Below are positions 1 through 9,700 of a DNA stretch of 13,550 nt, piece after piece (the first letter of the stretch is position 1; every line of letters begins with the position of its first letter). Location: contig JADGJT010000520.1 of the NCBI GenBank assembly GCA_027604005.1, positions 1 through 13,550 of the forward strand. The letters are read 5' to 3'. The stretch comes from Dinochytrium kinnereticum (lineage: Eukaryota; Chytridiomycota; Chytridiomycetes; Chytridiales; Chytridiaceae). The position numbers and the translations under genes were made by a program. The notes beneath the pieces were generated by a model that had not been told where the DNA came from, did not search any database, and saw only the letters and a list, made by a program, of their open reading frames with translations.

Positions 1-508
1 ACATCCGTGAGGCGTTCAAGGATCGGACGTCGCCGGGGGGTGCCGCAACACAAGACCCAGATGAAGTTCCAAGTAGCATTGAGCCCTGAGTCAGTTTGCC
101 TTCAGGTCATTATCCGCTATGAAGGTCTAATCGGATAAACCACCTCTGTCTATGACGTCCTAGGATGATGAACTGCCAGACTGTCTTTGGAGGGGAGAGC
201 GTCCTCATTAAGAACCCTGGGCAGGTGAGAGATAAAGAGGACATTTTAACCGGCTTACAGACAATTGTGAAGGTCCAGAGTACTCCTAACCTTGGTATGT
301 GTGATCCCTGACTAGTTTCATTTTCCTTTTATTATATTCTGAAATTGTGAGAGACCTGCCTGGCAGTACAGCACACACAATACCCTTGCCTCAGCAAAAG
401 AGGGGCTGTTTCCGCCCTTGGATCTCGAAGAATATCACCCTTACCCTGGGCTTGGTGGTAGTTGTTGTGCGGATGAAGGAGTTGTGGATTGATTGTCTTA
501 TATTTTGA
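1..508 (+). CDS. 3' part of an unrecognised plus-strand gene (three exons, 5' end outside the window)
   Basis: I do not recognise this protein. A phase-consistent model has exons 1-89, 164-294 and 354-508, giving 124 residues and a TGA at 506-508. Introns would be 90-163 (donor GTCAGT, acceptor CCTAG) and 295-353 (donor GTATGT, acceptor GAGAG), 74 and 59 nt, in the size range of introns elsewhere in the window. The first exon is Arg-rich and contains KTQMKFQVALSPE; the second contains CQTVFGGESVLIKNPGQ; the last has a hydrophobic stretch near the C-terminus (ITLTLGLVVVVV) that could be one membrane segment. Against it: the exons are short, the last acceptor is weak, and no family is recognised. 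The reading frame used is open from base 1, so the gene continues to the left. An AATAAA lies 154 bases after the stop. Confidence 0.4.
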
Positions 509-861
509 GTGAAGGATTGTTTTTTTTTTTTCAACCCCTGGCCCATTTATACTCCATTATCTTTCCTCAGCCCAGAAGATAATTTAACTTAATCCACATG
601 GATTTGACGTGACAGGCTTCCAAAGACAACTTTTTAACGAGAAAATGAAATACTTTAAAGCAATAAAACCAAAAAAAATGATCAACATAGGTAGCAAACA
701 CGGAAATTGATAAGTGCTGTTCCAGCCTCGACACCCTTGCACATGAATATGCAGCGTGTATCAGGTTGAACCATCAATCTAGATGCTGCGGTTTACAGGG
801 TCAGAGATGAGGAAGGGGAAAGATGAAATCGCGGTGGCCAAGTTGAACACGGTCTTTGTTT
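509..861. other. Convergent intergenic spacer, no gene seen
   Basis: This stretch lies between the ends of a plus-strand gene and a minus-strand gene, so it should hold both 3' untranslated regions. It contains a T run at about 520-531 and an A-rich segment at about 660-680. I see no convincing open frame or RNA gene. Confidence 0.5.
662..667 (+). terminator. Possible polyadenylation signal AATAAA
   Basis: An exact AATAAA on the plus strand, 154 bases after the TGA of the left-edge gene and followed by an A-rich stretch. It is plausible as that gene's polyadenylation signal, but a six-base match in AT-rich sequence is weak evidence. Confidence 0.3.
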
Positions 862-1241
862 CTATCTTGACGGTTCATTAATGGTTCCTCGACATCGAGT
901 GCCCCAAGACCCCTTCAAATTTGCCTTCGGTAGCCTCAACATGTCGTCCATGACGACGGCCTTCAACACCATCTCCTCCGGGCTAAACAAATACACCTCA
1001 TTCCTGATTATTCTTCAAACAAATAAAGGGCGAGAATTCTTTCATTCTGATTTGCGCGAGGAGAACAGAACTCCTCCTCTGTGTTTCCAGATTTTCTATA
1101 TCATTCCCGTTCCCAAAAGGCATCTGAGTGAACACGGCGGACCCGTTACGCCATAGCCCACTCGTCAGCCTTCGCTCGTTCCAGTGCGATAAAACGAAAC
1201 CATATTTGTAAGTCTCGTCGTCTTTTGCGCTTAAGTTTCAT
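862..1241 (-). CDS. Small unrecognised protein, two exons, 77 residues
   Basis: No family is recognised. The model joins exon 1150-1241 to exon 862-1003 across an intron at 1004-1149 (146 nt, donor GTAACG, acceptor AATCAG), with the codon split after two bases and matched on both sides. The start ATG is at 1239-1241 and the stop TAG at 862-864. The protein begins very basic (MKLKRKRRRDLQIWFRF), then runs through an acidic, helical-looking segment (ALERAKADEWAMANEVYLFS, then PEEMVLKAVVMDDMLRL) and ends SWGTRCRGTINEPSR. The basic head could act in nuclear targeting or nucleic-acid binding; that is inference. It lies 106 bp downstream of the 290-residue gene on the same strand. The plus strand here also has an open frame (881-1156), which I judge a shadow because it has no matching splice structure. 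The call rests on phase-matched open exons and composition only. Confidence 0.45.
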
Positions 1242-1305
1242 TTCTGAGCGATAATGTAGTATCTAAAAGAGGAATATCTAAACTGGCTTTGAATCACTTT
1301 CAGTA

Positions 1306-1311
1306 TTTATT
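1306..1311 (-). terminator. Probable polyadenylation signal AATAAA for the 290-residue gene
   Basis: On the minus strand AATAAA occurs 37 bases after the TGA of the 290-residue gene, inside an AT-rich stretch. Distance and orientation fit a polyadenylation signal for that transcript. Confidence 0.45.
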
Positions 1312-1347
1312 TGTATGTATGTTTATATTTTGGAATGATGATGAAGC

Positions 1348-2220
1348 TCAAAAGCATGCCAATGGGGGCGCGATCCCTTCCTCAAATACCCACTTGCCAG
1401 CCAACCCCCCTAACACCTCCAAATGCACCCCATCTCCTTCTGGCAAGAACCTGCCCCCAGAAACGTCCGGGAACGGCTTGGCCTCGGCAAGATCCAATCC
1501 CTGGTAGTGAGTTTCCTCATTCTTCGTGAGATGAGTGTGGTGCCCTCCACAAGAAGAGAAAAAGGGCTGAAGCGAGGTTGCGTCGTCGTTGTTGGATAGG
1601 TTGTAAAGTAAGGTGAGAAGTGCCGGAGTAGGGATTGCGTTGGTAAAATCACTAGATGAAGCTTCATCATCGTTCTCGTTCTCCCCCTCTTCCAAACCAA
1701 CACTAGGTCCAGGAGTCGCCTCAGTATTCTCGTCGCCACTCATCCGCCCCACAATTCGCCTCATCTCATGGCGCACACCCTCCACCTCCTCAACAACAAT
1801 CTCCACCCCCAAAACCTCTTTTCCCTTACGACTTCCCCCCAAAACCCACTCTACTAAAGACGTGATCACGGCCTCAGCAATCTCACCATCCTCCCTCGCC
1901 TCATGGACCGCAACCTTCCACAACCGTTCTTGACGACCGTTAGAGAGATTCGTGATGTAAATTTCGCGAAGAGTTGCGTGAAGCGGAAGGCTCTGAGTGA
2001 CCTGCATTTCATATCCGAGTGTCGCTGTTAGTTTAGCCATTTCATCAAGATCGCGTGGGGAGGTCAAGAGGAAATTCCAACAACAAACCTCTTCTTCAAT
2101 ATCGGTCCACGACATGCCTTTCGCTATGGTCATTAATCCAACATCTTGAACATCTTTCACTTGATCGAGAGGCCCAACAGTCGTGATCGAAAGGGGAACG
2201 TGAACGCCTTGAAATCCCAT
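1348..2220 (-). CDS. Unrecognised acidic 290-residue protein, apparently intronless
   Basis: A single open frame of 290 codons from ATG at 2218-2220 to TGA at 1348-1350; it is the only long gene here without introns. I cannot place it in a family. Residues 1-155 look globular, with alternating hydrophobic and charged stretches (for example REIYITNLSNGRQERLWKVA at about 85-104). Residues about 160-192 are low complexity and acidic (EEGENENDDEASSSD), a likely flexible linker, and the rest (about 193-290) looks like a second small domain with a His/Cys cluster (SSCGGHHTH, about 222-230). No signal peptide or membrane helix is evident, so a soluble cytosolic or nuclear protein is likely. A TATAAAAA box lies about 126 bases upstream of the ATG and an AATAAA follows the stop, which together support a real transcription unit. 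The overlapping frames at 1410-1739 (minus) and 1613-1933 (plus) are shadows. Confidence 0.6.
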   Translation of the reverse strand: MGFQGVHVPLSITTVGPLDQVKDVQDVGLMTIAKGMSWTDIEEEVCCWNFLLTSPRDLDEMAKLTATLGYEMQVTQSLPLHATLREIYITNLSNGRQERLWKVAVHEAREDGEIAEAVITSLVEWVLGGSRKGKEVLGVEIVVEEVEGVRHEMRRIVGRMSGDENTEATPGPSVGLEEGENENDDEASSSDFTNAIPTPALLTLLYNLSNNDDATSLQPFFSSCGGHHTHLTKNEETHYQGLDLAEAKPFPDVSGGRFLPEGDGVHLEVLGGLAGKWVFEEGIAPPLACF

Positions 2221-2796
2221 TTTCTTGAGTGATTTTTCTTGAGTGGAGAACAGGGCGGATAGTCGTGATGGTGTAGTAAGTAAGATGTGTGGAGAAGGAG
2301 AGAGCTATTGTAGAATGGAGAGAAAGTCTATGATCCTCTCCCCTCTTTTTATACCTGAGGTTCACAGCGAACGCGTGTCCTGGTCCCCTTGGCCCCAAAA
2401 ATTTTACTTATATTGAACGCGTGTCGTCAACAGCCGAAGTATCGTTTATCACATTTTGAAATATTTATTTATGTGCAGCAGGCAAAATACCCAAAGCCAT
2501 TAAAAACCCACAGGCTGGTAAGTCACACACAATTATTTGCAACGAAAACGGACTGGAATATCTCCTTGGCTATACTACTATGCGACCAACGCAATCAGGC
2601 AACCATCTTCCTCCCTCAATGCCTCCTTCTCGGTTCACACGCGACGCGGGGAGGAATGAGTCTCTGGATGCTCGCCAAATAGATGTAGTCCCGTGAAGAT
2701 CGTTAGTTCGAAGCGGGAGTGTACGAAACAGTAGGTTCTCGCCGACATCGCCAGTGTCCTCATCCCCGCATTACAGCCTCCTATCAAACACGTCCC
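2221..2796. other. Spacer with promoter of the 290-residue gene; otherwise no supported gene
   Basis: The left part, 2221-2400, is the upstream region of the 290-residue gene and holds a TATA-like box. The plus-strand frame at 2389-2682 (97 codons) and a minus-strand frame of about 37 codons near 2650-2750 are open but show no splice logic, domain or coding-like composition that I can defend. I leave both uncalled. Confidence 0.5.
2346..2353 (-). promoter_or_regulatory. TATA-like box upstream of the 290-residue gene
   Basis: On the minus strand the sequence reads TATAAAAA followed by GAGGGGAGAGG. It lies about 126 bases upstream of the ATG at 2220, a sensible distance for a core promoter with a 5' untranslated leader of about 90-100 bases. 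It is the clearest TATA element I found in the window. Confidence 0.45.
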
Positions 2797-3610
2797 TCAC
2801 TCAGAACACCACCCTCTCGAATCCTCATCCGTAATGATCGGCCTCATCAATAACGTCTCTTCCTCACCATGAGTAAAGAAAGGGTTGTCAAGAATATCTA
2901 AAAGTGCAGAGTGCATATGTTCAAATTGGTTTCCATACTGTAATGGTGAAGTTCATTGATTGAGCAAGAATATCTCATTCATGGATATATCACGACTGTT
3001 TCGGTGAAAAATTAGGTTATTTTACATATTGGGGATGTTCATTTTTTTAAAAATAAAATTAAAAAACTTGACAAAAAGCCCGCGTCAACGAAATAAAGCA
3101 TTAGCCGAAGCTCACACACGGCATGTGCCAACCCCTCTAGCTTTCCTGCTGCTCAGGATGGCGTATAAGCAAGACCATTCTCCATCCATAAAGTACTCCG
3201 AAAACTGTTTTTGATGACTTGACAACTATAACATATTCTAACAAAACAGGCATTTGAGTCGCCAAGTTAGGCGCTTGAGTGTTTAATTCCTCCGATACAG
3301 CCAGCATTTGGCGTCGAAGACCTGCGGCCTGCTCAACTCATCTTCGAACTTCTGTCTCGAAAAGCAAGTTACAGGTTGATGTGAGGGCGTTTGGAGGACT
3401 TAAAGGAAAATCTTCACCTCCAGCATACGCTCCAAGCTAACGTTTCGGTTTATTTATGAGTGATGACTGAGTGAGGTCGTTGGTGGCGTTCCTTGCCTTG
3501 GTTTGGAAATGCGTTTCTTCGTCTTTAGAGTTAAGAATCTTTTTTTTTTTTTTCTTTCGTTTTTTGTCAGAGTTGGTTTTTGGTTTGTTACAAGATTCAG
3601 TAGCCATCAT
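2797..3610 (-). CDS. Small unrecognised Lys-rich protein, three exons, 132 residues
   Basis: I do not recognise this protein. Exons 3442-3610, 3233-3321 and 2797-2937 join in phase to 399 nt, with ATG at 3608-3610 (a second ATG follows directly) and TGA at 2797-2799. Introns are 3322-3441 (donor GTTAGC, acceptor CCGCAG) and 2938-3232 (donor GTTATA, acceptor ATTACAG); both donors are weak. The N-terminus is polar and Lys-rich (KKRKKKKKKIL, about residues 17-27), probably disordered and nuclear in character. The C-terminal half looks helical: RQMLAVSEELNTQAPNLATQ, then LLEYYGNQFEHMHSALLDIL across the second splice, then DNPFFTHGEEETLLMRP. The continuity of that helical segment across the junction is the best argument for the model. 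It starts 156 bp downstream of the helicase gene's stop, on the same strand. A small subunit of a larger complex would fit, but that is a guess. Confidence 0.5.
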
Positions 3611-3766
3611 TTATTATCATTAAAAAAAGTAACAAAATAAACCCATAGTAGCAATATTCCGACTCTCTAAAATCCACCCTTAAGAAGAAGCCACTTTGTC
3701 AAAATCCCATAACCACGCAAAGTCAACAACTCCCATGACTTATTTGAAGCACTTCAAAGAAAAAGG

Positions 3767-6700
3767 TCACACCACCTTCCCCTTCCCCTTATCCCTACCT
3801 CCCAACTCCCCTCCCCCAATCCGCCGAGTCCGAAATTCAACAAGCGCCTTGGTGGCCAACCTCGCCAGCTCTCCAAAACTGAAATGTGTGTACGCACCCC
3901 ATCTTTCGTTGTGATACCTGCATCGAGAGAGAGAGAGAGATGTTGATGAGAAAGATGGATGTTAGTTCAAAGAAAAGGTTTCTGTGGTTAGGAAGGCTCC
4001 GGAGGGAAAGGACGACGATGGATTTATATTAGAGGTGGGTTACCATTGGGAGGATGGGAACTTTGGACTTGAGATCCCGTGAAAGATTTTTGCGATGCAA
4101 CGGCCTGGGGTTGAAAAAGGAGAAGGGTGAATAATAGATCAGTGAGGGTGGTAAAAGAGTAAACTGGAAAAGGAATTTAAGGTGTTTTTTTATCCTTTTT
4201 TGGGGGGGTTTTAGGTGGAGATGTAATACGGCTCATGATTGATACCTGACGTGATAACCTCGGAATGAGTGGTGATAAAATGTTGAAGATCAACGAGGAG
4301 CGATTTTTTGCTGATCACCCACAATAACAGCGAGGGTATGTCAGTTTACAGCAAAAAAAAAAAAAAAAGGAGAATAAAAGCAAAAAAACTTACCAAGCCT
4401 GGGCACGACTCACAAGATCCACATCCCTAAACCCCCACTTAGCAAGCACCTCCCCCCCCGTCCCTCCACCCCCTTCCACCGCCTCCAAAACCGGCACGCT
4501 CCCCTGCTCCGTCTCAAAATACTTTCTAACCTCCTCATGAACCTGCAGTGAAACAATCTCATCATCCTCACCCACCCCAACATACCGAGTCCCAGCATTC
4601 AGTAGAACCTCATACATCTGATCCAACTTAACCACACGTGACCTTTCTTGGTCGTTTACGCGGGTGGTAACGGTGGTGCGGAGGGCGTCGAGGGTATCGC
4701 TTGGGAGAGGTATGTCGAGGGGGGTTAAGAGTTCGATGTGAAAGGAGCGTTCGAGTGGTTCGAAGAGGATTTCTTTTTGTCTCTATTTGTTCGGGGGAGA
4801 ACGAGGGGAATAGGTTAAATTGGTAAGTTTTTACGAAACAAAAGCGAGCGGGAGGGTGCCAGGTCAGTATAGAGGTACTGCGTAAGAGGATGGGCGGGAA
4901 AGACAAGCTGGATTCTATTAACTTGCCTTCATGTTGAAAAGAGCTGTTTGGAGATCATGGACAAGAAGGTTTCCTTTTGAGCATACCTGCACGGAAACAG
5001 TTAAAACCATCTAGGAAATAGAAGAAAAAGCATCAAGCAATAAAAAAAAAAAATGCGAACCTCAAGGACGTCAAATTCAATAGCATTTCCCTTTCCTTTC
5101 TGGCCATACCGACAGATAAGGCTCATAACCGGATTGGCATCGGCAAGATCCTCCATCTTTGATTTAGTAAACTTAATCGCGTACCTCCGATATGCCTCTA
5201 ACGTAACATAAAAGTGTGAAAAAAGGTATAAAAAAAAGATAATCGAAATATGAAAAGAAAAAAGAAAAAAGAAAATAAAAAGAAGGACGTTAATCTCAAA
5301 TCAATCTATCACAAACTCACCCTGCAAAACCCTCAAGGGCCTTCCATCATCCATCTCCAGATAACACAAAATCGTTAGTAAAACCCCCTCCTTTATATCC
5401 ATCCCCTTCTCCGCATCCTCAACAGGAACCATCATAAACCTCCTCCCTCCTACGATCCCAATAGAATACCCCTCACCCGCTTTAAACACCCCCTTCTCCT
5501 CCTCAGCCCCCTTATTCTTCTTCTTCCCCTCCTCCATCGAATGGTTACCAAGAACACGTAATATAAACCGCCAAGCTGATGCCTCATCAATGGTCTCGCT
5601 ATGCGCAAAACTGCGGTGCTTGATGTAATCTTGTTTGGTTAGGAACACGTGGCAATGGGCTGGGAGTCCGTCACGGCCGGCTCGACCGATTTCCTTCATT
5701 AGAAAATCAAAAACAAAAGATTGTGTTGGACGCCTGCTGCCTATTCCTCGACGTGAAAGAGGCGGGGAGGAATACAAGCCAATCTCATACCTGTACATAA
5801 CTCTCAATCGATTTCGGCATATTGTAATGCACAACACTCCTCACATCCATCTTATTCACCCCCAACCCAAACGCAATGGTCGCCACAACAATCTTAAGTT
5901 TACCTCTCATGAACCTATTTTGAATAGCCGCGCGATCGATGGGTGACCGACCGCTGTGATAACTTTCGGCATCAAAGTTTCGCACGCGGAGATATTGAGA
6001 AAGGTTATCGGCTTGAGACTGAAACGGCAGAAAAGTGAGTTGAGGGGTCGGATATGGCATAGTTACTGTTCAAATTAAAGGTTACCTGGAACATAGTGTA
6101 GATGATGATGGACCCCAGATGCTCATAGGTCGGGGATTTTAAAAGGTCCAGAACAAGTTGATCCCTATCAATGTCATCAGCCACATTACGAACTCCACAG
6201 CAAGCCTCAATCAAAATCAGGACGAGGATAAAGAAGCCAAAAGAGAGCCCCCAAAAAAAAGGGGGGGACAAACCACCCACTTATTCTCCGCAGAATCAAT
6301 AATCGAAACGCTCAGCTTCAGATTCGGTCTAGTGGGATCAGACGAAATAACATCCCGGTCACTGATGCCAAGAGTCGACACAATAGCGTTCCGAGACTGC
6401 AACGTGGCGGTTCCAGTCAATCCAATAATGCATGGATCTCCGAAAAGCTCTTTCAGCGTTAGCGCGAGGGTGAGGTATGATGTTCTTTTGATTTAAGTTA
6501 GAAAATTAGGAAATAGGAGAGACGCGAGCGAGTTCTAGAACAGCATGACTAATAAAAAAAGACAAGAAAATGAAAGAGCTCGGAGTTAAGGCAATCTTCT
6601 GACCTAAAATTATGCGACCACTCCGTCATGCAATGGACCTCATCAATACACACAAACCGAACCGCCGGAAACAAGCCACCCCTCACAGCCTTCCGAAATC

Positions 6701-9700
6701 CATCCGTCTGCAATCTTTCAGGGCTAACAAAAAGCACATCAACTAGCCCCTTCTCAATCTTTGACCACACCGATCGTTGCTAGGGATAAATGGTATTATA
6801 GTTCAGTTTATAAATTAGTATTAGAGATGTTCGGCCTGGGGGTTTTCGGATAAAATTAAACTGAAGCACACACCTCTGAAAAACTGTTGAAACAGGCTCC
6901 TCGAAGTTTCTTTGGTAAGCACCTCATTTGGTCCTGCATGAGAGAAATCATAGGAGATACTACGATTGTGATGGCGTGCGTTGCATTAGGATATTTGTTG
7001 AGCATAAAGGTCGGAAGTTGGTAGCATAACGATTTTCCACCACCTACGAAAAAGAAAAAAAGAAATTAAAATTAACGTCTTTCAACCTCTTTCAATTCGA
7101 GATAACGAGACATTACCAGTAGGTAAAACAATCAGCGAGGATCGACCGCTGAGGATGTTCCTCAAAGCCCGAAGTTGACCTTAACAGAACAAAATTAAGC
7201 AAACGACGAAAGATATTTCTAACCACCGCATTACCTGGCCGGAACGATTCCAAATTAGTCAAAGACTTTAACGCCTTTAAAAGGTCCACCCGGCCCGTCA
7301 CATCATCCTCCAACACCGACTTCTCAAATAAAGACGGTGCCAAATCGCAGCTTGAAGAGAAGAGAGAGATAAGGTTCAGCAACACTGACTTGGTTTGAAA
7401 GTGTTGGTAAGATCTCACCAGTGCTCGGCATCAGGTTCCTCTTCAGGCTTCATCCAAAACTCAATGTCTGGAAGATCTGGTTCGTCCGTCTTGTCATCCA
7501 TCTCAATATCTTCCGCATCATACTGGTTCTCTCCGCCGGCCCAAGGATTATCATGATCATAACTCCGGGAAGACCCGCCTCCATATGTGTACGATTTTAG
7601 CGTTCTAAAAGAAGAATAACGAGGTGAACAACCAAATTATAACGAGTGAGCCTCGGTGAAATAAACCAATAGCAATTTTCTGCTTACCCAGCAATATTGC
7701 TAAATTTCCCACCCCTCCCAGACCCGCCTTTCATAAACTTTGGCTTGTTTAGCTTCATCGACCTAAAGTTGGAGCTCCCAATCCCGCTGTTATCCGGGAG
7801 ACGGCCCGCACCCTTATTAGCATCGCCCCATCCCCCGGCAAGGGTTTTCTTAGCTTTCACGGCCTTCTTAGGCTCAGTTTTCGCCTTTTTTATGGCAGTG
7901 GATGATTCTGGACAAAAGGTTTTGGGAAGAAAAGATGAGTGGTTAGAATGAATTACGTAGTTTTAAGACACCCCCCACCAGATTTCTCCGCTTTCTTAGA
8001 AGCTCTCGGTTCTTTCTTTGGTTTTTTAATGGCCTTGGTCGCAGGCTTCTCTTTCAGCTCGGTCGCGTTCAGCTCCTGCATTTCGTCAAAAAGCCGACCC
8101 CAAAAAAATCCAACAAACCTCAGAAACGCTATCATCCACATCTTCATCGCTATCATCCGACGACTCCCTACCGCGCGTTCGCTTCCGCTTTCCCTTCATC
8201 GAGTCCTTCTTCACAATCTCCTTCTTCCCGCCCCCAGCCTTCCGCTTTGGTCTAACCTCGCGTTTCCCATCCAAAAGCCCCTCACCACCCCCCTTCTTTG
8301 CAAACTCACCAGGAACTTTCCCAAGTCTCAGCAAAGCCAGTCCAACCTCATCCACTATCTTGTTCTCGTCGTCTCGTTCCTGCTCACTGTCGGAAACATG
8401 TGCAGGTGATTCAACCCTCAAAGGATGTGAAGCGACTCTGGGGTCCTCATTATTTCTCTCAAGCGGAGCAAGAGGTGATCGTTTTCCTGTGGATTTCATG
8501 GAAACGTGGCCTGGAGGTTGCGGGACAGTCTTTGCCGTTTCCGCCGGCTCCATATCAACGTCATTTTGGATCGGGATGGGGTCGTTCGGCAAAAATGTTG
8601 TTGGCTCATCGAGAGATAGAAAGGATGGTGAATCGCGTTTGATAAACATTTTGTATGAGTCCTTGCGTTTTCCTCGTCGGGCTCTGTTGACGAAGCGAGA
8701 AGGTGCTACTACGTCGTCGTCGAGCATGGCTGAGTGAGAGCTGCTCAGGGATGAGAAATGTAAGTGGTTGCCTTTGGGGTGGTTGTCTTACGTTTCTTGA
8801 GAGAAGGAGGGCTGGGATTCCATATTGGTTTCTTGAGAATATGGGATTGCTTGTGAAAGATCACTAAAGGATAATTAGCCTTGATGCAATATTGTGTGTG
8901 CACCAAAAAAAAAAAAGGGCCTACCTTGTCGGGAAGATGGTGCTTTCATTCTTGCTCGACGTAATTAGAGCCACCGCAGAATCACATCTAAGCGAAACAA
9001 AAAGAAAAGGAGAAGTAAGCCAACGCCCAGTCCAAACAAGATGAGAATCTGAAAAAATCCAAAGGAAAGAATTCTATCGCATACTTCACAGACGTAATAG
9101 CATTCATCTTCCTTGGTTCATCTTCATCTAAAGCCATATCACTACCTGCTCTCCCTCCCAACCCCATCGCCAAAGACCTCCTAGAGCCTTTCCTGGTCCC
9201 ATGGTAACTGCTCACCAACCACCTAACCTCCTTCATCCCCTCCCCCTCATCCTCATTCTCAATCAAGCTATCACCAATCCCATCCCCAAGCCGCGTCCCA
9301 TCCTTATTCAAAGATAAATTAAACGGTCTCGCCGTCGTCTTCACAGGAGACAACAGATGAACCGGTCCCACCTCATCGCTCACCGTCTGAAAGACCTTTG
9401 CTGCTGGAGATTTGGGAAGAAGCTTGTAACTCCCTCCAACGCCATAGGCAAATTCCGTCTCCTCCTCGTACAAGGTCGGATCAACCAGCTTTGCCGGAGA
9501 CTTAAAAGGGCCTGGCACCTTTCTCGGCGTTCCATCCAGCTTCTTCCAACCAGGAGACCTTCCAACCTCCTCACCACCCCTTCGTCTTCCCATGCCATCC
9601 CTAGCCTCCTGAAACGCCGCCATCAACGCCCGGCTCTTCCCAGGTGTCACCTTCAAAGGGGTCACCCGCACCTCCCCATCCCTCATCGCGGCAGAAGGCG

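Noticed and set aside
881..1156. 91-codon plus-strand frame
   Set aside because: Overlaps the antisense two-exon model, which has matched splice phases; this frame spans that model's intron without any sign of coding constraint.
2389..2682. 97-codon plus-strand frame
   Set aside because: No recognisable domain, no coding-like composition, and its start overlaps the promoter region of the 290-residue gene.
4390..4635. Stop codon TAA at 4390-4392 as the natural end of the helicase
   Set aside because: It lies inside a strong GTAAGT donor, and three further exons encode the expected RECQL4 C-terminal domain.
6217..6420. Direct read-through or a GTGGTT/GTTTGT donor at the end of exon 12
   Set aside because: In phase with a later acceptor, but it would add about 15-20 residues where animal RECQL4 has none; the GTGGGT donor with the ATTGATAG acceptor fits better.
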